From: Cygnus atratus
Lineage: Eukaryota; Chordata; Aves; Anseriformes; Anatidae
Length of the DNA: 64,000 bases
Direction of reading: 5' to 3'
Assembly (NCBI RefSeq): GCF_013377495.2
Contig: NC_066363.1
Location: 81,254,614 to 81,318,613, forward strand
Shown one piece after another: positions 22,801 through 35,233 of the stretch; the stretch's first letter is position 1, and the number at the start of each line of letters is the position of its first letter. Under the pieces are notes generated by a model. It did not search any database. It worked only from the letters and a program-made list of their open reading frames with translations, and was not told the DNA's origin. The translations under genes were made by a program, and so were the position numbers.

Positions 22801-25000
22801 TTCTGCTTGCACCAATGAAAAGAATAGAGGACCAAAGTCTACATAAATGCATTCAGCATGTTTTCCCCAATCACATGAAACTAATACTTTTTAGTAAAAT
22901 ACAAATGGCTCATTTGAGAGTTCTGTGCTGGAAGCGCTATATTTTGATGGTTCCAAATGATCTGGGGGGATGGTATACTTGTGTTGGTTCTCTTCTGTTT
23001 TTCTGAATGGAAAGAAACAATTTTGAGATCTACAGGCATACTTTTTTTTTCCTTCCATACTGCGTAAAAGGAAGAGAAAATATTAACCTGGTTATATGCA
23101 GAAAATAGAAGGCAAATTCATAGGAGCACAGAAAAGGATTCTTGAAGTTTTACAATGATATATTCAAAACAGTTTAAGGATGGATATATCGTGAATTACT
23201 CTGCAAACTCCATGGGACCTTACTCTGTCTGTTTGGGCAGTGTTGTACCATGCATGAGCCCTATACAAGACTTAAAATAAGTGTGAATGATAGTAATGAA
23301 GATAATATTGCTTCTTATAAATAATAATTAATGGTAATTAATGTTGACTGTGTATGTTGTGGCTTGGATGAAACTCTGGCAGGAACTGGCAGACATGCTG
23401 ATATGAAATCTCCACCCACAAAGATCTGCTGAAAGAGCAGTATCTGGTGTAAGAGGAGTTGCCCTTGTAAGTGCAAAGAATACAGGGTTTTTCTAATTAC
23501 TTTTATTTTCTTCAGAGAAATCAGGTTTGCAGCTTTAAAGTCTGTCTGCACACACAGGTCTCTAGGAATTGCAAATGTGGAACAAATCTAAGATCAGATC
23601 ATGTTCTTTTATGTCAGCTTATGAACAGTGTTTCATGTTAACTGAAAATAGCACATGTAATATCGTCTCTTATTGTTAAAAAAAGGTCCTTTCATGTATG
23701 TACATGTAGAGGCCAATGCATTTGTTCAGGACAGGTAATGCCCTTTGCTGAATGGGGTGGAAGTAGCTGAGCCATGCTGCTGTGGCTGTACCACAAGATG
23801 CAGGAACTCATGCTACACAAACTAGTGCCGATAGGGAGGCTAACGCCTCCTCACTAGTCTGGTAAATCTGTATCTGCATGTGTGCATGCACATATGCATA
23901 GTGTTTTTCTTCTGCCACTTCCCTCCTACTCTGTGATGGCTTTCTTTCCGCACTGCCCTCAAGCCCAGAGGTCAGTGCTACCACTTCTTTCCATATTTTT
24001 TTCCTGTAGCTGTTTCTTTCCCTCTTTCCTGTGGAGGGACAGCAGGAGCTGTTTGGCTGACTTAATCTTTTCTTGGAAAGAATGGGATAAGACTTGAAAA
24101 AATAGGATGCTTATTTTTGCCTCCAGGCAAACTGTGTAGGGGGGACATTCTTTTTCTTGAGGGAGGAGATTTTTATTGCCAGGGAGGGAATTTTCCCTAA
24201 CAGAGCAGTCTTACTTGAGCTCCTGAGACAAAGGAGTCAGGAGCCTGCATGCAGTAGCTGTTATGGAGGATCCGGGGCTGAATGACCAGTTGCCATCACA
24301 ACACAGTTCAGTTGCCCAGAGAGAGAGAAAGGAGTTGTATATGGCCTTGCAAACAAGAAGGAAAAGGAGAAGTGGCAAGTTGTTACTGTCTTGTTGGGAA
24401 GAGTTGCAGGGTCCCTGATCACTTGTTGCATGACCAGCAAACACCTTGCTGAGAGCTGTAGACCAGGCCATTTGCTAGAGCAGCTCTGTGATGCCAGCAA
24501 CAGCCATGTAAGGGGTGTATGCTGGAGGAAAAACCTGGCCTATGGAGCTGTATTAGCTGGCATTTCAAAGGTAAGACTCTGTTTTCTTGTTTGTTTGTTT
24601 GCTTCCCACTGACGGATCAGTTGTATGTTGAGATGACTTGACTTGACACACACCTCCCTAGCAAACACATTGATTCAACATTTAAAGGATCATGTTTCTT
24701 TGTGGTGCAGAGTTATTTATTACAATATTTGTGATAGGCTGATGACACTATTGCGATGATCAAGAGTAAGCTGTGTATTTTTTCTGAGTATGTGTTAAAC
24801 CAGTTCTGTCAAATATAGAACTAATAAATACCACTAATTTTTTAGACAATTGAAAAAGAGTAATTCCCCACAATTTTTGAAAACGTTGTAGTTAATGATT
24901 TGACTGAATGTGTATGGAGACCTATACTTACCTCTGCATTTTTGAAGCTGAGTATAGGGTACTATATTTGTATTTTTTTGAGGCTGGAATCTGGAATTCC
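16826..25000. other. Upstream gene desert, second segment
   Basis: About 8 kb of unique AT-rich sequence with no supported gene or dated repeat. An AT-rich block at 22440-22680 has many homeodomain-type TAAT words. A purine-rich strip lies near 18110-18200. All open frames are short. Confidence 0.5.
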
Positions 25001-25037
25001 TTTCTTTTCTTTTTTTTTTTTTTTTTTCTTTTTTTTA
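25001..25037. repeat. Pyrimidine tract abutting the CR1 3' end
   Basis: Nearly pure T with a few Cs, ending only a few bases from the CR1 3' terminus. Read on the minus strand it is an A-rich tail directly after the element. Confidence 0.85.
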
Positions 25038-25040
25038 ATA

Positions 25041-25347
25041 CAATCATAGAACTGTTTTGGTTAGAAGGGACCTTAAAGACCATTTAGTTCAACCCCACCT
25101 GCCATGGGCAGGGACACCTCCTGCTAGACCAGGTTGCCCAAAGCCCCATCCAACCTGGCCTTGAACACCTCCAGGGATGGGACATCCACAGCTTCTCTGG
25201 GTAACCTGTTCACAGTGAAGAATTTCTTCCTAATGTCTAGTGTAAACCTACCCTCTTTTAGTTTAAAACCATTACTTCTTGTCCTATCACTGCACTCCCT
25301 GACAAAGTGTCTCTCTCCAGCTGTCTTGTAGGCCCCTTAGGTACTAG
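25041..25347 (-). mobile_element. CR1 LINE, 5'-truncated copy
   Basis: On the plus strand it begins CAATCATAGAAC, the reverse complement of the CR1 3' tail. It proceeds through AGAAGGGACCTTAAAGACCA, CCATGGGCAGGGACACCTCC, CATCCAACCTGGCCTTGAAC, CCACAGCTTCTCTGGGTAAC and GTCCTATCACTGCACTCCCT before fading after GGCCCCTTAGGTACT. This is the standard 3' 300 bases of an avian CR1 in minus orientation. The coding part is lost except the extreme 3' region. Divergence is moderate. Confidence 0.93.
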
Positions 25348-25859
25348 ATGCACTAAAGAATATCTGCATAAAGCTGTCTAACTTAAAATTTTCAGATTTC
25401 ATCTACTAAACTGCTGTGGCAGGAGTGAATCGCTGGGATAACAAACATAGATGACACCTTTCTTTCCTTCTTTAATGAAGGTGGGCAGGGACCAGGGAGA
25501 TGGCACAGATTCTGCCAGCTTAATAGACGGTTATTGGTGGAAATCCTCACAGACCAGCCCAGGACTGATCTTCGTTAATACTTTCATTAATGCATTCAGT
25601 GTAGAAGGTTGGAAGTGGCTGATGACATTTTATGATGACATAAAATAGGCAGCATTGTCAGTATAGATATGCTGTCCAGTTCTGCCTATAAAGGGAGTGT
25701 GAGGACAGGAATAATAGTAGTAGACTAAACATTTAATAGTTGAGGACTTCTGCCTTTAGTGGGTATTGTTGATCCCTAGAAGCCAATATGGCATGAGGTG
25801 AGAAGGAACTAGGTGGAAAAAGATTTGGATTTGCTAATTACACCAGAAGCTCACAGTTA
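25348..25859. other. Intergenic spacer
   Basis: Unique AT-rich sequence between two CR1-type elements. No gene or motif supported. Confidence 0.4.
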
Positions 25860-26070
25860 TTCTGCAGTCAATTTGAGAAAAGCCAAATGGTAATAGACTG
25901 GTCATTAATGGATTAGGTTTGCAATTAAGAGGTTACTAAAAATGAGATTCTGTAATAACCTCCCAGGTGGAGTGGAAGGACAGAAAACCTAACTGGAGCT
26001 TGATGAACACATGAGTGGTTCTTGTGACACAGAAGTTAACAGTATCAGAGGATAGCCTTATGACACAAGG
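25860..26070 (+). mobile_element. Old CR1/L3-like LINE remnant
   Basis: The series GAGATTCTGTAATAACCTCC, CAGGTGGAGTGGAAGGACAG, AAAACCTAACTGGAGCTTGA and TGAACACATGAGTGG follows the closing part of old amniote CR1/L3 elements (GATTCTGGAATAGCCTCCCA..., GTGG.GGCA..AAACCTAACTGG, GAGCTTGATAAGTT.ATGGAGG). It is highly diverged and its ends are uncertain. Confidence 0.5.
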
Positions 26071-26329
26071 CTAACCCAGACCTTATATCCGACGAAGGAG
26101 GTGTAGGTGGTTTATTTAGCTCTTCAGTGTGTACAGAAAGGGAAATTGTTATAGGCATTGCAAATTCTGAAATCAAATTCAATATTGAATGATGATGGTA
26201 AACCATTTTATTCATCTTAATTTTCATTAATTTCACCATGTATGACCTATTCTAGACTTCATGGAACTCATTATTTGTAGTTGGTTTTGTGTCAACAGGC
26301 AGCGAGGATCAGAGTGTCTGCTATTACTG

Positions 26330-26535
26330 ACAGCTGGCTTAATTTAGTAATAGTACTTAGCAGTTATGTAGTACTTTAAATTTTCAAATCCCTGTTCAAA
26401 TATTAGCTAATTAGTCATCACACCAATTGCTTTAAATGTTATCAGGCCTTCTACGGAGATGGGTAAATAGCTGTTGTTATCCATATTTCAGAGATGAGGA
26501 AATCAAGACACAGATGGTCACGCTACATCTCTGTG
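26330..26535 (+). mobile_element. Ancient CORE-SINE/MIR-like relic
   Basis: TAGTACTTAGCAGTTATGTA, GTACTTTAAATTTTCAAA, TAGCTAATTAGTCATCACAC, TTGTTATCCATATTTCAG and AGATGAGGAAATCAAGACAC appear in the same order as the MIR-type SINE core (CACTTA.TATGTGC..., GCTTTACATT..., TAACTAATT.ATCCTCACA, TTATTATCCCCATTTTACAG, ATGAGGAAACTGAGGCACAG). The similarity is spread along about 200 bases, which makes chance unlikely. The copy lacks the tRNA-derived promoter part. Confidence 0.65.
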
Positions 26536-26564
26536 TATCTTTATATATAGGTATTTCGAAGGCA

Positions 26565-26665
26565 CCTATCATCTCAAGTTAATAGACTTGTTAGACCTGA
26601 TTCAGCATCCACTGAAGCCAATGGCAATCGTTCCAGCAACTTCAAAGGGCCTCCTTGCCTAATTG
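26565..26665. repeat. Relic of an ancient palindromic repeat
   Basis: GACCTGATTCAGCATCCACT, GAAGCCAATGGCAATCG and ACTTCAAAGGGCC are in the order of a near-palindromic amniote repeat built around CCATTGAAGTCAATGGGA and a second GACTTCAATGGG. Here it is strongly degraded. A better-preserved relative is at 61330-61400. Confidence 0.35.
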
Positions 26666-26670
26666 GACTA

Positions 26671-29600
26671 GCTTGTAAAGGCCAGCTTCCCAATATTTTC
26701 TAGCTAGTATAGTGCACTTTGAGATCAGACAATGAAAAGCACGTCTGCCCAAGGGGTCAGTGCCCTTAGTGCTACTGTCTAGGACAAGCAGAAGCACTCA
26801 GAATTGATGTCTGATCAGTCACACAGTGAATGAGTCCCTGAGGTGAAACTCCAGGCTTCTGGTGGCTGAATTGAGTGGTCTGCTATCTAGGAGCTTGCCA
26901 ACATTGATAAACTGACAATGAGATTTTTAGAAGTTCCTAGGTAAGCATTTCTTGTTGGTTTTTGAAGGACTACCCAGGTATTTTGACAGTTCCAATACAT
27001 ATTTCTGTGTCTGTTCAGGCATCCATGCAACTTTTTAAAACCTGGCCCTATACTTCAGTGCTATGTGGCAATTAAAACTCAGATAAAAAGTGTGACTTGT
27101 CTGAAGATTCCAAGAGTCAGCAGCACATGTTATGTTGTTTTTTGACACCTGAAATTCTTTTAAGAAAAAAGAAAAGATAAGAAATCTGAGCCTTAAGTGT
27201 AGTGCTGAAGGTTCCTAGAAACACTTTATCTATGAAGTGGCAGGCACTTTTGTAATGTCAACTAAATGTGACATACCTAGTAAAAATATGACCTGTTATG
27301 TGCAGTCCTATGATTCAGCTGTGTTCCTTGGGAGATGGAAATAACCCTCTGCAGATTCAAGCATGTTGTCATATGTAATATTTCAGTCTTTATTCTTTGA
27401 ACATTTACTATGATTTGCATAAGAGCTATCTGTTTCTGCAAATGTTCCTGCCCTTAAGCTGGGTGGGATTTGTGACAGCATGAAACAAGTGGAAGAGCAT
27501 AAGGAAAACAGGCTTTTATCAAAACATATGATCAGGAATTTTTCCTTTTTCTTCTCATGTTTTTTGCTTGACCCTGTTAGTCAATAATACAGCTTTGCCC
27601 AAGCTTTGGAACATGAATGTAGATGTGGGAAAGCAACACAAAAAACGTTTTCCTCCCTGTCCTGCCACATGCTGCTAAATACATGCTTCTTTTGCCTATC
27701 TTCCCAGCAAAGGGAAGACAGTAGTAAGCACTCTGCTCTTCGGTGAATATCATAATAGCAAGAACAGTCTTCTCCCTGGGTCAAAGCCCAATGTTGTGCT
27801 CATAAATAAAGTTTCTTATGTTTGTTACTTGTTTTTCAACAGCAGTTATTAAATGACAGACACTCTAAGGTAGACACTTCCTTAGACTATGTCTGTAAGG
27901 GAAGAATGATGAGAAAAAGCAGAGGTGTTCCTCCACGTGCTGCAAGATGTCAGATGTTATTGGGGCAGTCAAACCCATGTGTTTACAGCAGAACGAAGAG
28001 GTGAAATGAGCTGGAGAGATGAAGAGTGCTGAATCAAACTCATGCTATCTGCTAGTGTGTTAGCGGCATGTGTTGTCAAGTGTCAGACTCAGCAATGTGT
28101 GATAGATATTAATGCAATAACAAATGGCAGCTGTTGCGCTCAGTCTCTGATTTCAGCTACAGTTGAGCATGAGGGGTTGTTTCTTTGTGTCCTTTTATTT
28201 TTGATTTTTTTTAAGAGCTATTGCTCTGGCTAACTATGCCTTCCATATAATGAAATCAGAATGGTGCAGGATCTATATGGCCCTTGGCAACAGTCTCCAG
28301 CGTGAGGGCAGAGTAAGGCCTGGATCTCCTCACCAGAGCTGCTGCTCACCCTCCAGAGCAGCTGCATCCTCTGTCTCCCTTTACTTTGGGCTCAGGGATG
28401 CCTTCCCTCTGGTTGATGTTCAAGGGGGTTTTGTGCAGTAGAAATCCAAGTTGGTAGATGTTTCACTTTCTATCTGATAGAAGAGCCACAGCTGTGGTTT
28501 GGCATGCTGGCTCTTTTATCGGCTGCTTTACTACTTCTCTACCTGTTTTCCTTCTCCTAAGCCCTGGAGGAGAGGTCTGTCCTCATTCTTTTAGGTCCAT
28601 TCAATACCGAAGCTCCTCCAGACTCTTTTACCTTCTCCCCTCATAACTTATATCCATGTAAGTCGTTTTTCCGAATGGCTTGAAAATAAGTTATATTATT
28701 GTTTCATTTCTTCAATCTTTCATTTGCCTTTTTTTAGTCATGTGGGATTTGTTTTTACTTTGTGTTTCTCCCTTAACAATACTGTTGCTTTTTACTTTAA
28801 AGAGCCAGAAGACTTTTTGCTTTAGAAAGAGGTTCTCCCTCCTATTGCACAGATGAAATGTGTTACAGTCTATAACCTTTTTTTTTTTTTTATCCACCAC
28901 GGTTTCCCTTTCCTTCTTGTGTTCCTGCCCCTGTGGTAAAAAATTAGTCCAGACAGACCACCAGAAAGCAATTGTAGCAGTGTGACTACTTTTAATTTGG
29001 CAGTATGACAGGCAACATAATCTAAGGGGAAAAAACATGGCTTCAGTTCATGACTAAGGTACGTGAGCTTCTGTTTTTTAATTTGACTTCTTTGTTCCTC
29101 CATCCCTTGGTCTCAGCACATCATTTAACTCTGTACCCCAGATATCCAGCCTGCAGCCTGTGGCTAATAAGGATTCACTTGTTTCACAGGGAGAGTAGGA
29201 AGTTCTAAAATGAAAGTGAAGTAGGTGGTTTCTCTTCCAAATGAAGAGGAGGTGCCCTTCATCTGATCTTTCTAATGTTCAGTTTTATGCCGTTGACAAA
29301 TGTTGAAATAAGGACAATTTCTATTATGGGGCCAAAGTTGGGTCATGAATTGTAGAGATTTTTTTTTTTTAAAGTCAGGTGAAGCTCCTGTTGTGGAAAA
29401 TTTGAAAGGTAACAGTTGTTTTTTTCTTCTTCCCTTTTTTTTTTTTTTTTTTAAATCAGCTATTATTTTAAATTGTGCAAAAACTGTAAATGGATAATTT
29501 CTAGGTTTGCCTGAAATGAAGCTTGCTAAGGGCAGTTTCAAGCTGTCTTTTGTAGTCAAGTGAACTTCTTATTAAGAAAATGAAAAGGAGTTTATTGAAA

Positions 29601-32351
29601 TTATTGGAGTCATTGGTTATTTCTTTTCTGGTAGTTCTTCAGTTCTGCTCCCCACATTGCCTGAAGTAATACTGGGGTTTCATGAATCTATATATGCAGA
29701 GGAAAAAATGAGATTATTGCTGTGCTAAAGATCATTATCTCCCTAGAATACAGAAAAAAGTGTATATACACATACACACTCTGAGATGTGCATACAGAAA
29801 TAGAAAAAGATGACAGCATACTGTAAATTAGTGTAGATTAATTGAAGTCAATCAAACTGCTAATTTGATTTAGTCAAACTGCACTAATTTCACCAGCAGC
29901 TGAGATTTTGGCCCTTGCCATTTTAATATTGTACTAATCTGTTTATAGCTTTCAAATATATGGAGCCAGTTGATTGCTAAACTGTTTATTGGGTGTGGTT
30001 CCAGGATTACAACAGTAATTATTTTACTGAAACCCTTTATTTTCAAAAATGCATGTTTCAGATTTACATAATAGGACTAGACAATGACTAAGGGTCAAAT
30101 TATACTAAGATTATTGCATACACTTACGCATGTGCTATGTTTTTATGACTCAGAATGGAGCTTGTTTGTGTTCCATCTTTGGACAGAGGTGTCTTTGGGG
30201 AGGGGGGAATATGGTAGAGCACAAGAATTACAAAAGAGTCTCAGCCTGGAGAATTCTGTGCCAAGACGTGATGCTAGACGATAAAATATTACTTAAGTGT
30301 GAAGGTGGGGGACTTGGTTATGAAATGCCAAACGGTTTTCCACAACTGCTCCCTCAATGTGGTGTTTACTCCATTCTGAGAGCTAACTGAGGTCTTCAGT
30401 GCAGATTCTGACTTAAAAACATCTCTCCTCTTTGCCACCCAATCCCAAGTGCTGGTATAGGAGTATTCTGAATAGTATTTTGGATGGTTTTTGCCTGGAA
30501 TTACCCCTTCTCAGCACCTTTTCTCTGTGCCAAAGGATTGTGTTAAGGACAGTGGTGTGGTGAACAAGCTTTGAAATTGTTTTAATTCCTTTTCCTGTGG
30601 TGTGTTTCACAGAAGAATTTGCATCCAGTTTGCTCTGTCTGTCCAAATGTTCCTCCTCACCTGGCTAATGGGCTTAGGTCCTCTCTTTCTCTTCACAGCT
30701 TGTCAATCCATGAGCCAGTTACGACTAGGTTCAATAGATGCTGGTGGTGGTGAGGGCGCTTTCCCGTAGGCTGGATACTCGAATGAACCTGTTCAGTCTG
30801 TCTGTTCATAGGATCTCCAGTCTGAAGGTGAAAGGCTTCAGACTCTTATCTCTTGAGTTGAGCAGCCTCTCTCCTGGCTCCTTGGTGTTTATAATACTTA
30901 CCTTAATGAAACAGATGATCATCTGCTTGCTGTCATCAAATGTTCAAAATGACAGGGTTGTTGGAGAGTTTAAGACTGCAAGATTTGCTTTCTTGCAACC
31001 AGAAAAGAAATTAATGAAAACATTGCTCCAATAATCCCCAGCCCTGACCTCTTCAATGCATCCTCAAAACTAAACACACATAAATAATTATCTAGGTTTT
31101 GTAAACAGAGCTAAGTAGACAGCTACAATGCTCCTCAGGATCACTAATTTTGACAGCACCTCTTAAAAAAAAAAAAAAAGGTTGGTGAAGCAACTTACTG
31201 TAGCTCTTACAAGTTTGCAAAATTACCTCAATCTTCATAACTGCTTGTTAAAGGATTTTCTAAAAAGAGCAGCAACACCTGGAGACTCATTTATCACTGT
31301 CTCTGCCTACTGGCAATCCCACCTACACACCGAAGAATGACTGCTAACATAATATTTATGCAATAAACCAGCTGAAATATGTAAAAAGAAAAGCATTCTG
31401 TAGGCATGGTAAAGATTAAAGAAGTATTTGAAGTCATTGGTTATTTTTTTGCTGCTTGATAAACAGGGAGGATTCTTTTGGTTTCATGGCACAATTCTCT
31501 TGATGAGAATAACTTTTCGGTATCCATTCTGGCATAGCAAGCCTACCTAAGACTAAGCAGGATCTAGTATTATGCATTACATTTTTTTTCCTCCCTATCT
31601 TCATACCTTTTAGCTAGTCTGTGGTGTTCTGCAACTCAAACCTATGGAACAGGGCTGTTTTGAAAATTTTCTTTAATGATGCCCAAAGACCTCCATTTTG
31701 CAAAGACCAGCCTGATAATTCCTAGACCTTGAACTTCTCCTCCTCTAACTGAAAAATGCCACAAAGACTCCACCTAAAGCTCAGGTGTTTAAAATGTCCA
31801 GTAATAGAGGTGCAAAGCTTATAAAGGAAGAAAAGCCACAGGCAGAACTGGAGCCCTGGAGGTGCATTAGTAAGTACAGGTTCAGTCTAAAACCTGCTGA
31901 GTTGAGTGGGATTGATCTTGTGTTAGCTTCAGTCAGTCCAACAGCTTTGGTCATAAGTGACAATTGGGTCTGTAAAGAAAGCATTTATGACTTCCAACTG
32001 CAGGCATGACAGCTCTCTCCCTAGACCCTGTACACTGAAATTCAGGAATAGCCATGGTAACTGAACTCTATATTATATCTCCAGGTCATCAGCGCAAAGG
32101 GCTCTTATTTAAGAATCCATTAGTGGTAGTATGAATATACAATATCTCTGTTGGTCAGTATAAATGGAGAGGACTATCACTTGAGATCATGCTGGTCAAC
32201 CAAAGTTACGTTCGTCAGTCTAAATAAAAAGAATAATCTCTTTAGATCTAGGACGCTTTTAACTACTGGACTATTATTTTAAAACCATTTATGCAAATTC
32301 TGTTGTGTCATACATTCATGTACAGTTCAGGTAACTGAATTGTACAAAGGT
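26671..32351. other. Upstream gene desert, third segment
   Basis: AT-rich unique sequence with poly-T/poly-A runs near 28879-28891, 29436-29452 and 31165-31180. A short TTTCACCAGCAGCTGAGATT word near 29888-29907 looks like a very old repeat fragment. No gene is supported. Confidence 0.5.
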
Positions 32352-32395
32352 CTATATATATATATGTACATATATATATATATATACACACACAC
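32352..32395. repeat. (TA)n(CA)n compound microsatellite
   Basis: TA units interrupted by GTACA, passing into CACACA. Likely polymorphic and able to form a cruciform. Confidence 0.9.
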
Positions 32396-32919
32396 TGTTG
32401 GTCAGTGAAAAATAGCTATGCCAAAGGAAAGGGAACAGAGCCATCAACACTGAGACAGTCCCCATGGCCTCATGGTAGTGCTAGTGACTGACCATGCAGC
32501 AGATATGTGAATGTGTTGTAGTTAGCAAGAACACTTGTTTTTTCTTTTGTATGTATCCTCCCTCTCCCTGTCCACCAGCTTTGTTCAAAAACAAAGCAAA
32601 TGAACAACACCAAAAAAAAAAAAAGGTGAAAAACCTCCCAGGGCAATTGTGGTATAGTGCTGCACAAAAGTAACATGTTAGATCTCTCCAGTACCCCTGC
32701 ATCAAGGCTTTAACCAAGGATGTTTTGCCCTTTAGTTGTGTTACTTTAGCAGTGTCTGTTAGTGAAGAACATCATCAAGTCATCAGTTCATATGAGTAAG
32801 TGGCTGGGAAATTTTTCTTCAGAGGAAAGCCTTGCAGGTTATAGTGGATCACAAGTGTGAACATGAGTTGGGAATGTTGTATTTAAGAAAATAACAATAA
32901 AAAAATTGCCAACCTGGGC

Positions 32920-33430
32920 CGTACAGGAATATAGCTGACAAGACACATGAAGTAATCCTGCTTCACTCAGTGCTGATAAGGCATCAGCTGGAGCACTGGA
33001 TCTGATTTTGGGCTGCGCCCTTCTAATAGGATGTGAGCTCACTGGAGAGAATCTAAAATGAACAACAGAATGATCAAAAGTCTGGAAAAGTCTAATAGTA
33101 AGGAGATTGAATGTTTTTTTTTTTTTTTTTTCCAAAGAATGGTGGATTTCAGGAAGGTGGAGAGAGTCTTCAAACATAAAAAGCTCTGGCAAAAAGGGGA
33201 CTAATTGGAAGATAATAGTGTAGGATTATGCTACATACAGTTATTCTTTATATCATGTTAACTGTCTCTAATTGCAATTAGACAATAGGTTGTGTATAGA
33301 GGAATACCTTTTAATGATAAAGATAATGATTACCTGGAGAAGTAGTAAAATTTCTGTGACTTGTAGTCTCTTAGAAAATGTGGATAAACATCTTTGAGTC
33401 ATGAAGGAGTAGGTGATTCTGCCTTGGAGC
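32920..33430 (+). mobile_element. Old CR1 LINE remnant with ORF2-tail similarity
   Basis: AGCTGACAAGACACATGAAG, TAATCCTGCTTCACTCAGTG, CATCAGCTGGAGCACTGGAT and TTTGGGCTGCGCCC match the old CR1 ORF2 region (the CTCTACTC.GCGCTGGTGAGGCC.CAGCTGGAGTACTG.. region). AATGATCAAAAGTCTGGAAA fits the following AATGATTAAAGGTCTAGA part, and GTGGATAAACATCTTTGAGT the closing TGGACAAACACCTGTC part. A poly-T run (33115-33132) interrupts it. Frames are destroyed and divergence is high. Confidence 0.6.
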
Positions 33431-34664
33431 ATCAAAATAAAAGGATAATTACATCCTTTTTAGTGTTATTTTTTTCTATTGTTTCATGGGGAAGGGGTAA
33501 CAGCAGAGAAGATAAGGCAGCTGAAGACCATGTACAAATTTTAAGGTGAAATTATACCACAGTATCATGTATATATCTTCATGTAACAAGATGGCAGTCT
33601 ACATATAGCAATTTCCACTGTCTGTATGGGCTGGCAAAAGAGGAGAATCACTGTTAGGGTGGTACCTGCACAGTACAGAAACAGTGGTGTAGATTAATCC
33701 CAGAATGTTGCAGCTTGACAGTTTGTTCTAGAGCATCTCTGTGATGTAACTCGATATTTTCTTTTTCCCTATGAGAAAATAGGTAAGAATAATTGAAAAT
33801 GGTAGAGAAGATGATGATTAGGTACAGGCTATATGTTGTGCATAAAATGCCACTTGCAAATGCTACCAGGAATTTGTGTTAAGAGCATAGAAACCATCAA
33901 TCTAATGTTTAATATCACTAGATAAAGGAAAACCAGAACCTGAAACTAAACAACCTCCTTGGCAGTTGGCATTTAGCGAAGATTGCTATTTGGAAGCTTA
34001 CCCTTGCTTTTTTTTTTTTCTTTTCTTTCTGGGGGTGGAGGAAAAAGGTGGTAAAAGTTAGGTTTTGATTAAAATAGGATTAGACTGAGAGTTGGCTTTC
34101 TCTGGAAATGTTCATGTTTACCTAAAAATACCAGAAATCTGACAATAACAGCAAGTTGACTGAACATTGGAAATGTTATTTCAGGACTGTATTGTAAATC
34201 CTTGAGGGATGTGAGGGAAGGTACTTCGTACCCTGTTCTACCTGCGAGTTGAGATTTCTGGCCAGATGTTACTGTCCTGGCAGGAAACGAGATTGGTTGT
34301 TACAAGAGAGGGAGCCAGCCTGTTCAATAAAGTAAAACGCGTGATAAAGAAAGAGCAGATAAGTCTGATGTGGCTCATTTGGAGGACAAAAGGCTGTTCC
34401 TACATCTCTGAACAGCTGTGGTTTTTTGAGACAGTAAAATGTGCACAGTAGTTTTCATTTTTTTTTTTTGTTGAAAAGTGTGTAGAGAGAAATGAGCTGT
34501 CTGATTTTTGAAGCTTTGAAATCATTATGTAACATGCACTACTGCCAGTGGGAAATGACTGGGTATCATCTTCAGTTCTATAGTTTGTTATGCTGAAGAG
34601 ATGGATTTGCCTAGCATAACAGAAAATGTCAGGTGCATCATGCCTATTGTAGGTGATCCTTTGA
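33431..34664. other. Intergenic spacer
   Basis: AT-rich unique sequence between the old CR1 and the second LTR. No gene supported. Confidence 0.4.
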
Positions 34665-35233
34665 TGGGTTGACCACAGCCAACCCTGCCTCTTGCTCCCT
34701 CCTGTCGTCTTTGCAATAGTGAGAAAACAAAGAAGCTGAAAAAACTTATTAAAATGTCATTATCTCAATCAATAAGGAAAGCCAAAAGCTGAGCATGTGA
34801 AGTAAAGCAAAAAGATGAATTAATTCACTACTTCCCGTTGGGAGGTGGATGTCCAGCCTCTTCCTGGGAAGCAGGGCCCCAGCATGTGTAATGGTTGCTT
34901 GAGAAAACAAATACTATAACCGTGAATGTCCCCTCCTTTTTGTCATTTTCCCTGAGCTTTAAGTGCTGAGCACAATGTTGTATGAGATTCCTCTGGTCAG
35001 TTTGGATCAGCTGTTGTGGTTACATCCCCTTCCAACCTCTTGCCTGCTCCCAGCCTGCTGGCTTCTCAGGGAGGAGCGGGGGTGGGAAGAGACAAAACCT
35101 TGACTTTGTGCAAGTACTGTTCAGCAGCAGCCAAAACACGAGTTTGTTATCAACACTACTTTAGCCACAAATATAAAGCTCAGTGCCATGAAGGCTGCTG
35201 TGAAGGAAGTTAACTACATCCCAGCCAGACCCA
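34665..35233 (-). mobile_element. Solo LTR of an avian endogenous retrovirus, minus orientation
   Basis: Read on the minus strand it opens TGGGTCTGGCTGGGATGTAG and runs through GTGTTGATAACAAACTCGTG. It continues with the CAGTACTTGCACAAAGTCAA segment, a GACACAGCC-like GATGTAACCAC region and CTGATCCAAACTGACC. It then passes ATTCACGGTTATAGTATTTG, AAGCAACCATTACACATGCT, GGGGCCCTGCTTCCCAGG and AGTAGTGAATTAATTCAT, and ends GGCTGTGGTCAACCCA. The order matches a widespread bird LTR type related to the copy at 355-858, with a longer middle section. No retroviral internal region lies on either side. Ends are by eye and no clear target duplication is seen. Family assignment is from memory. Confidence 0.7.
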
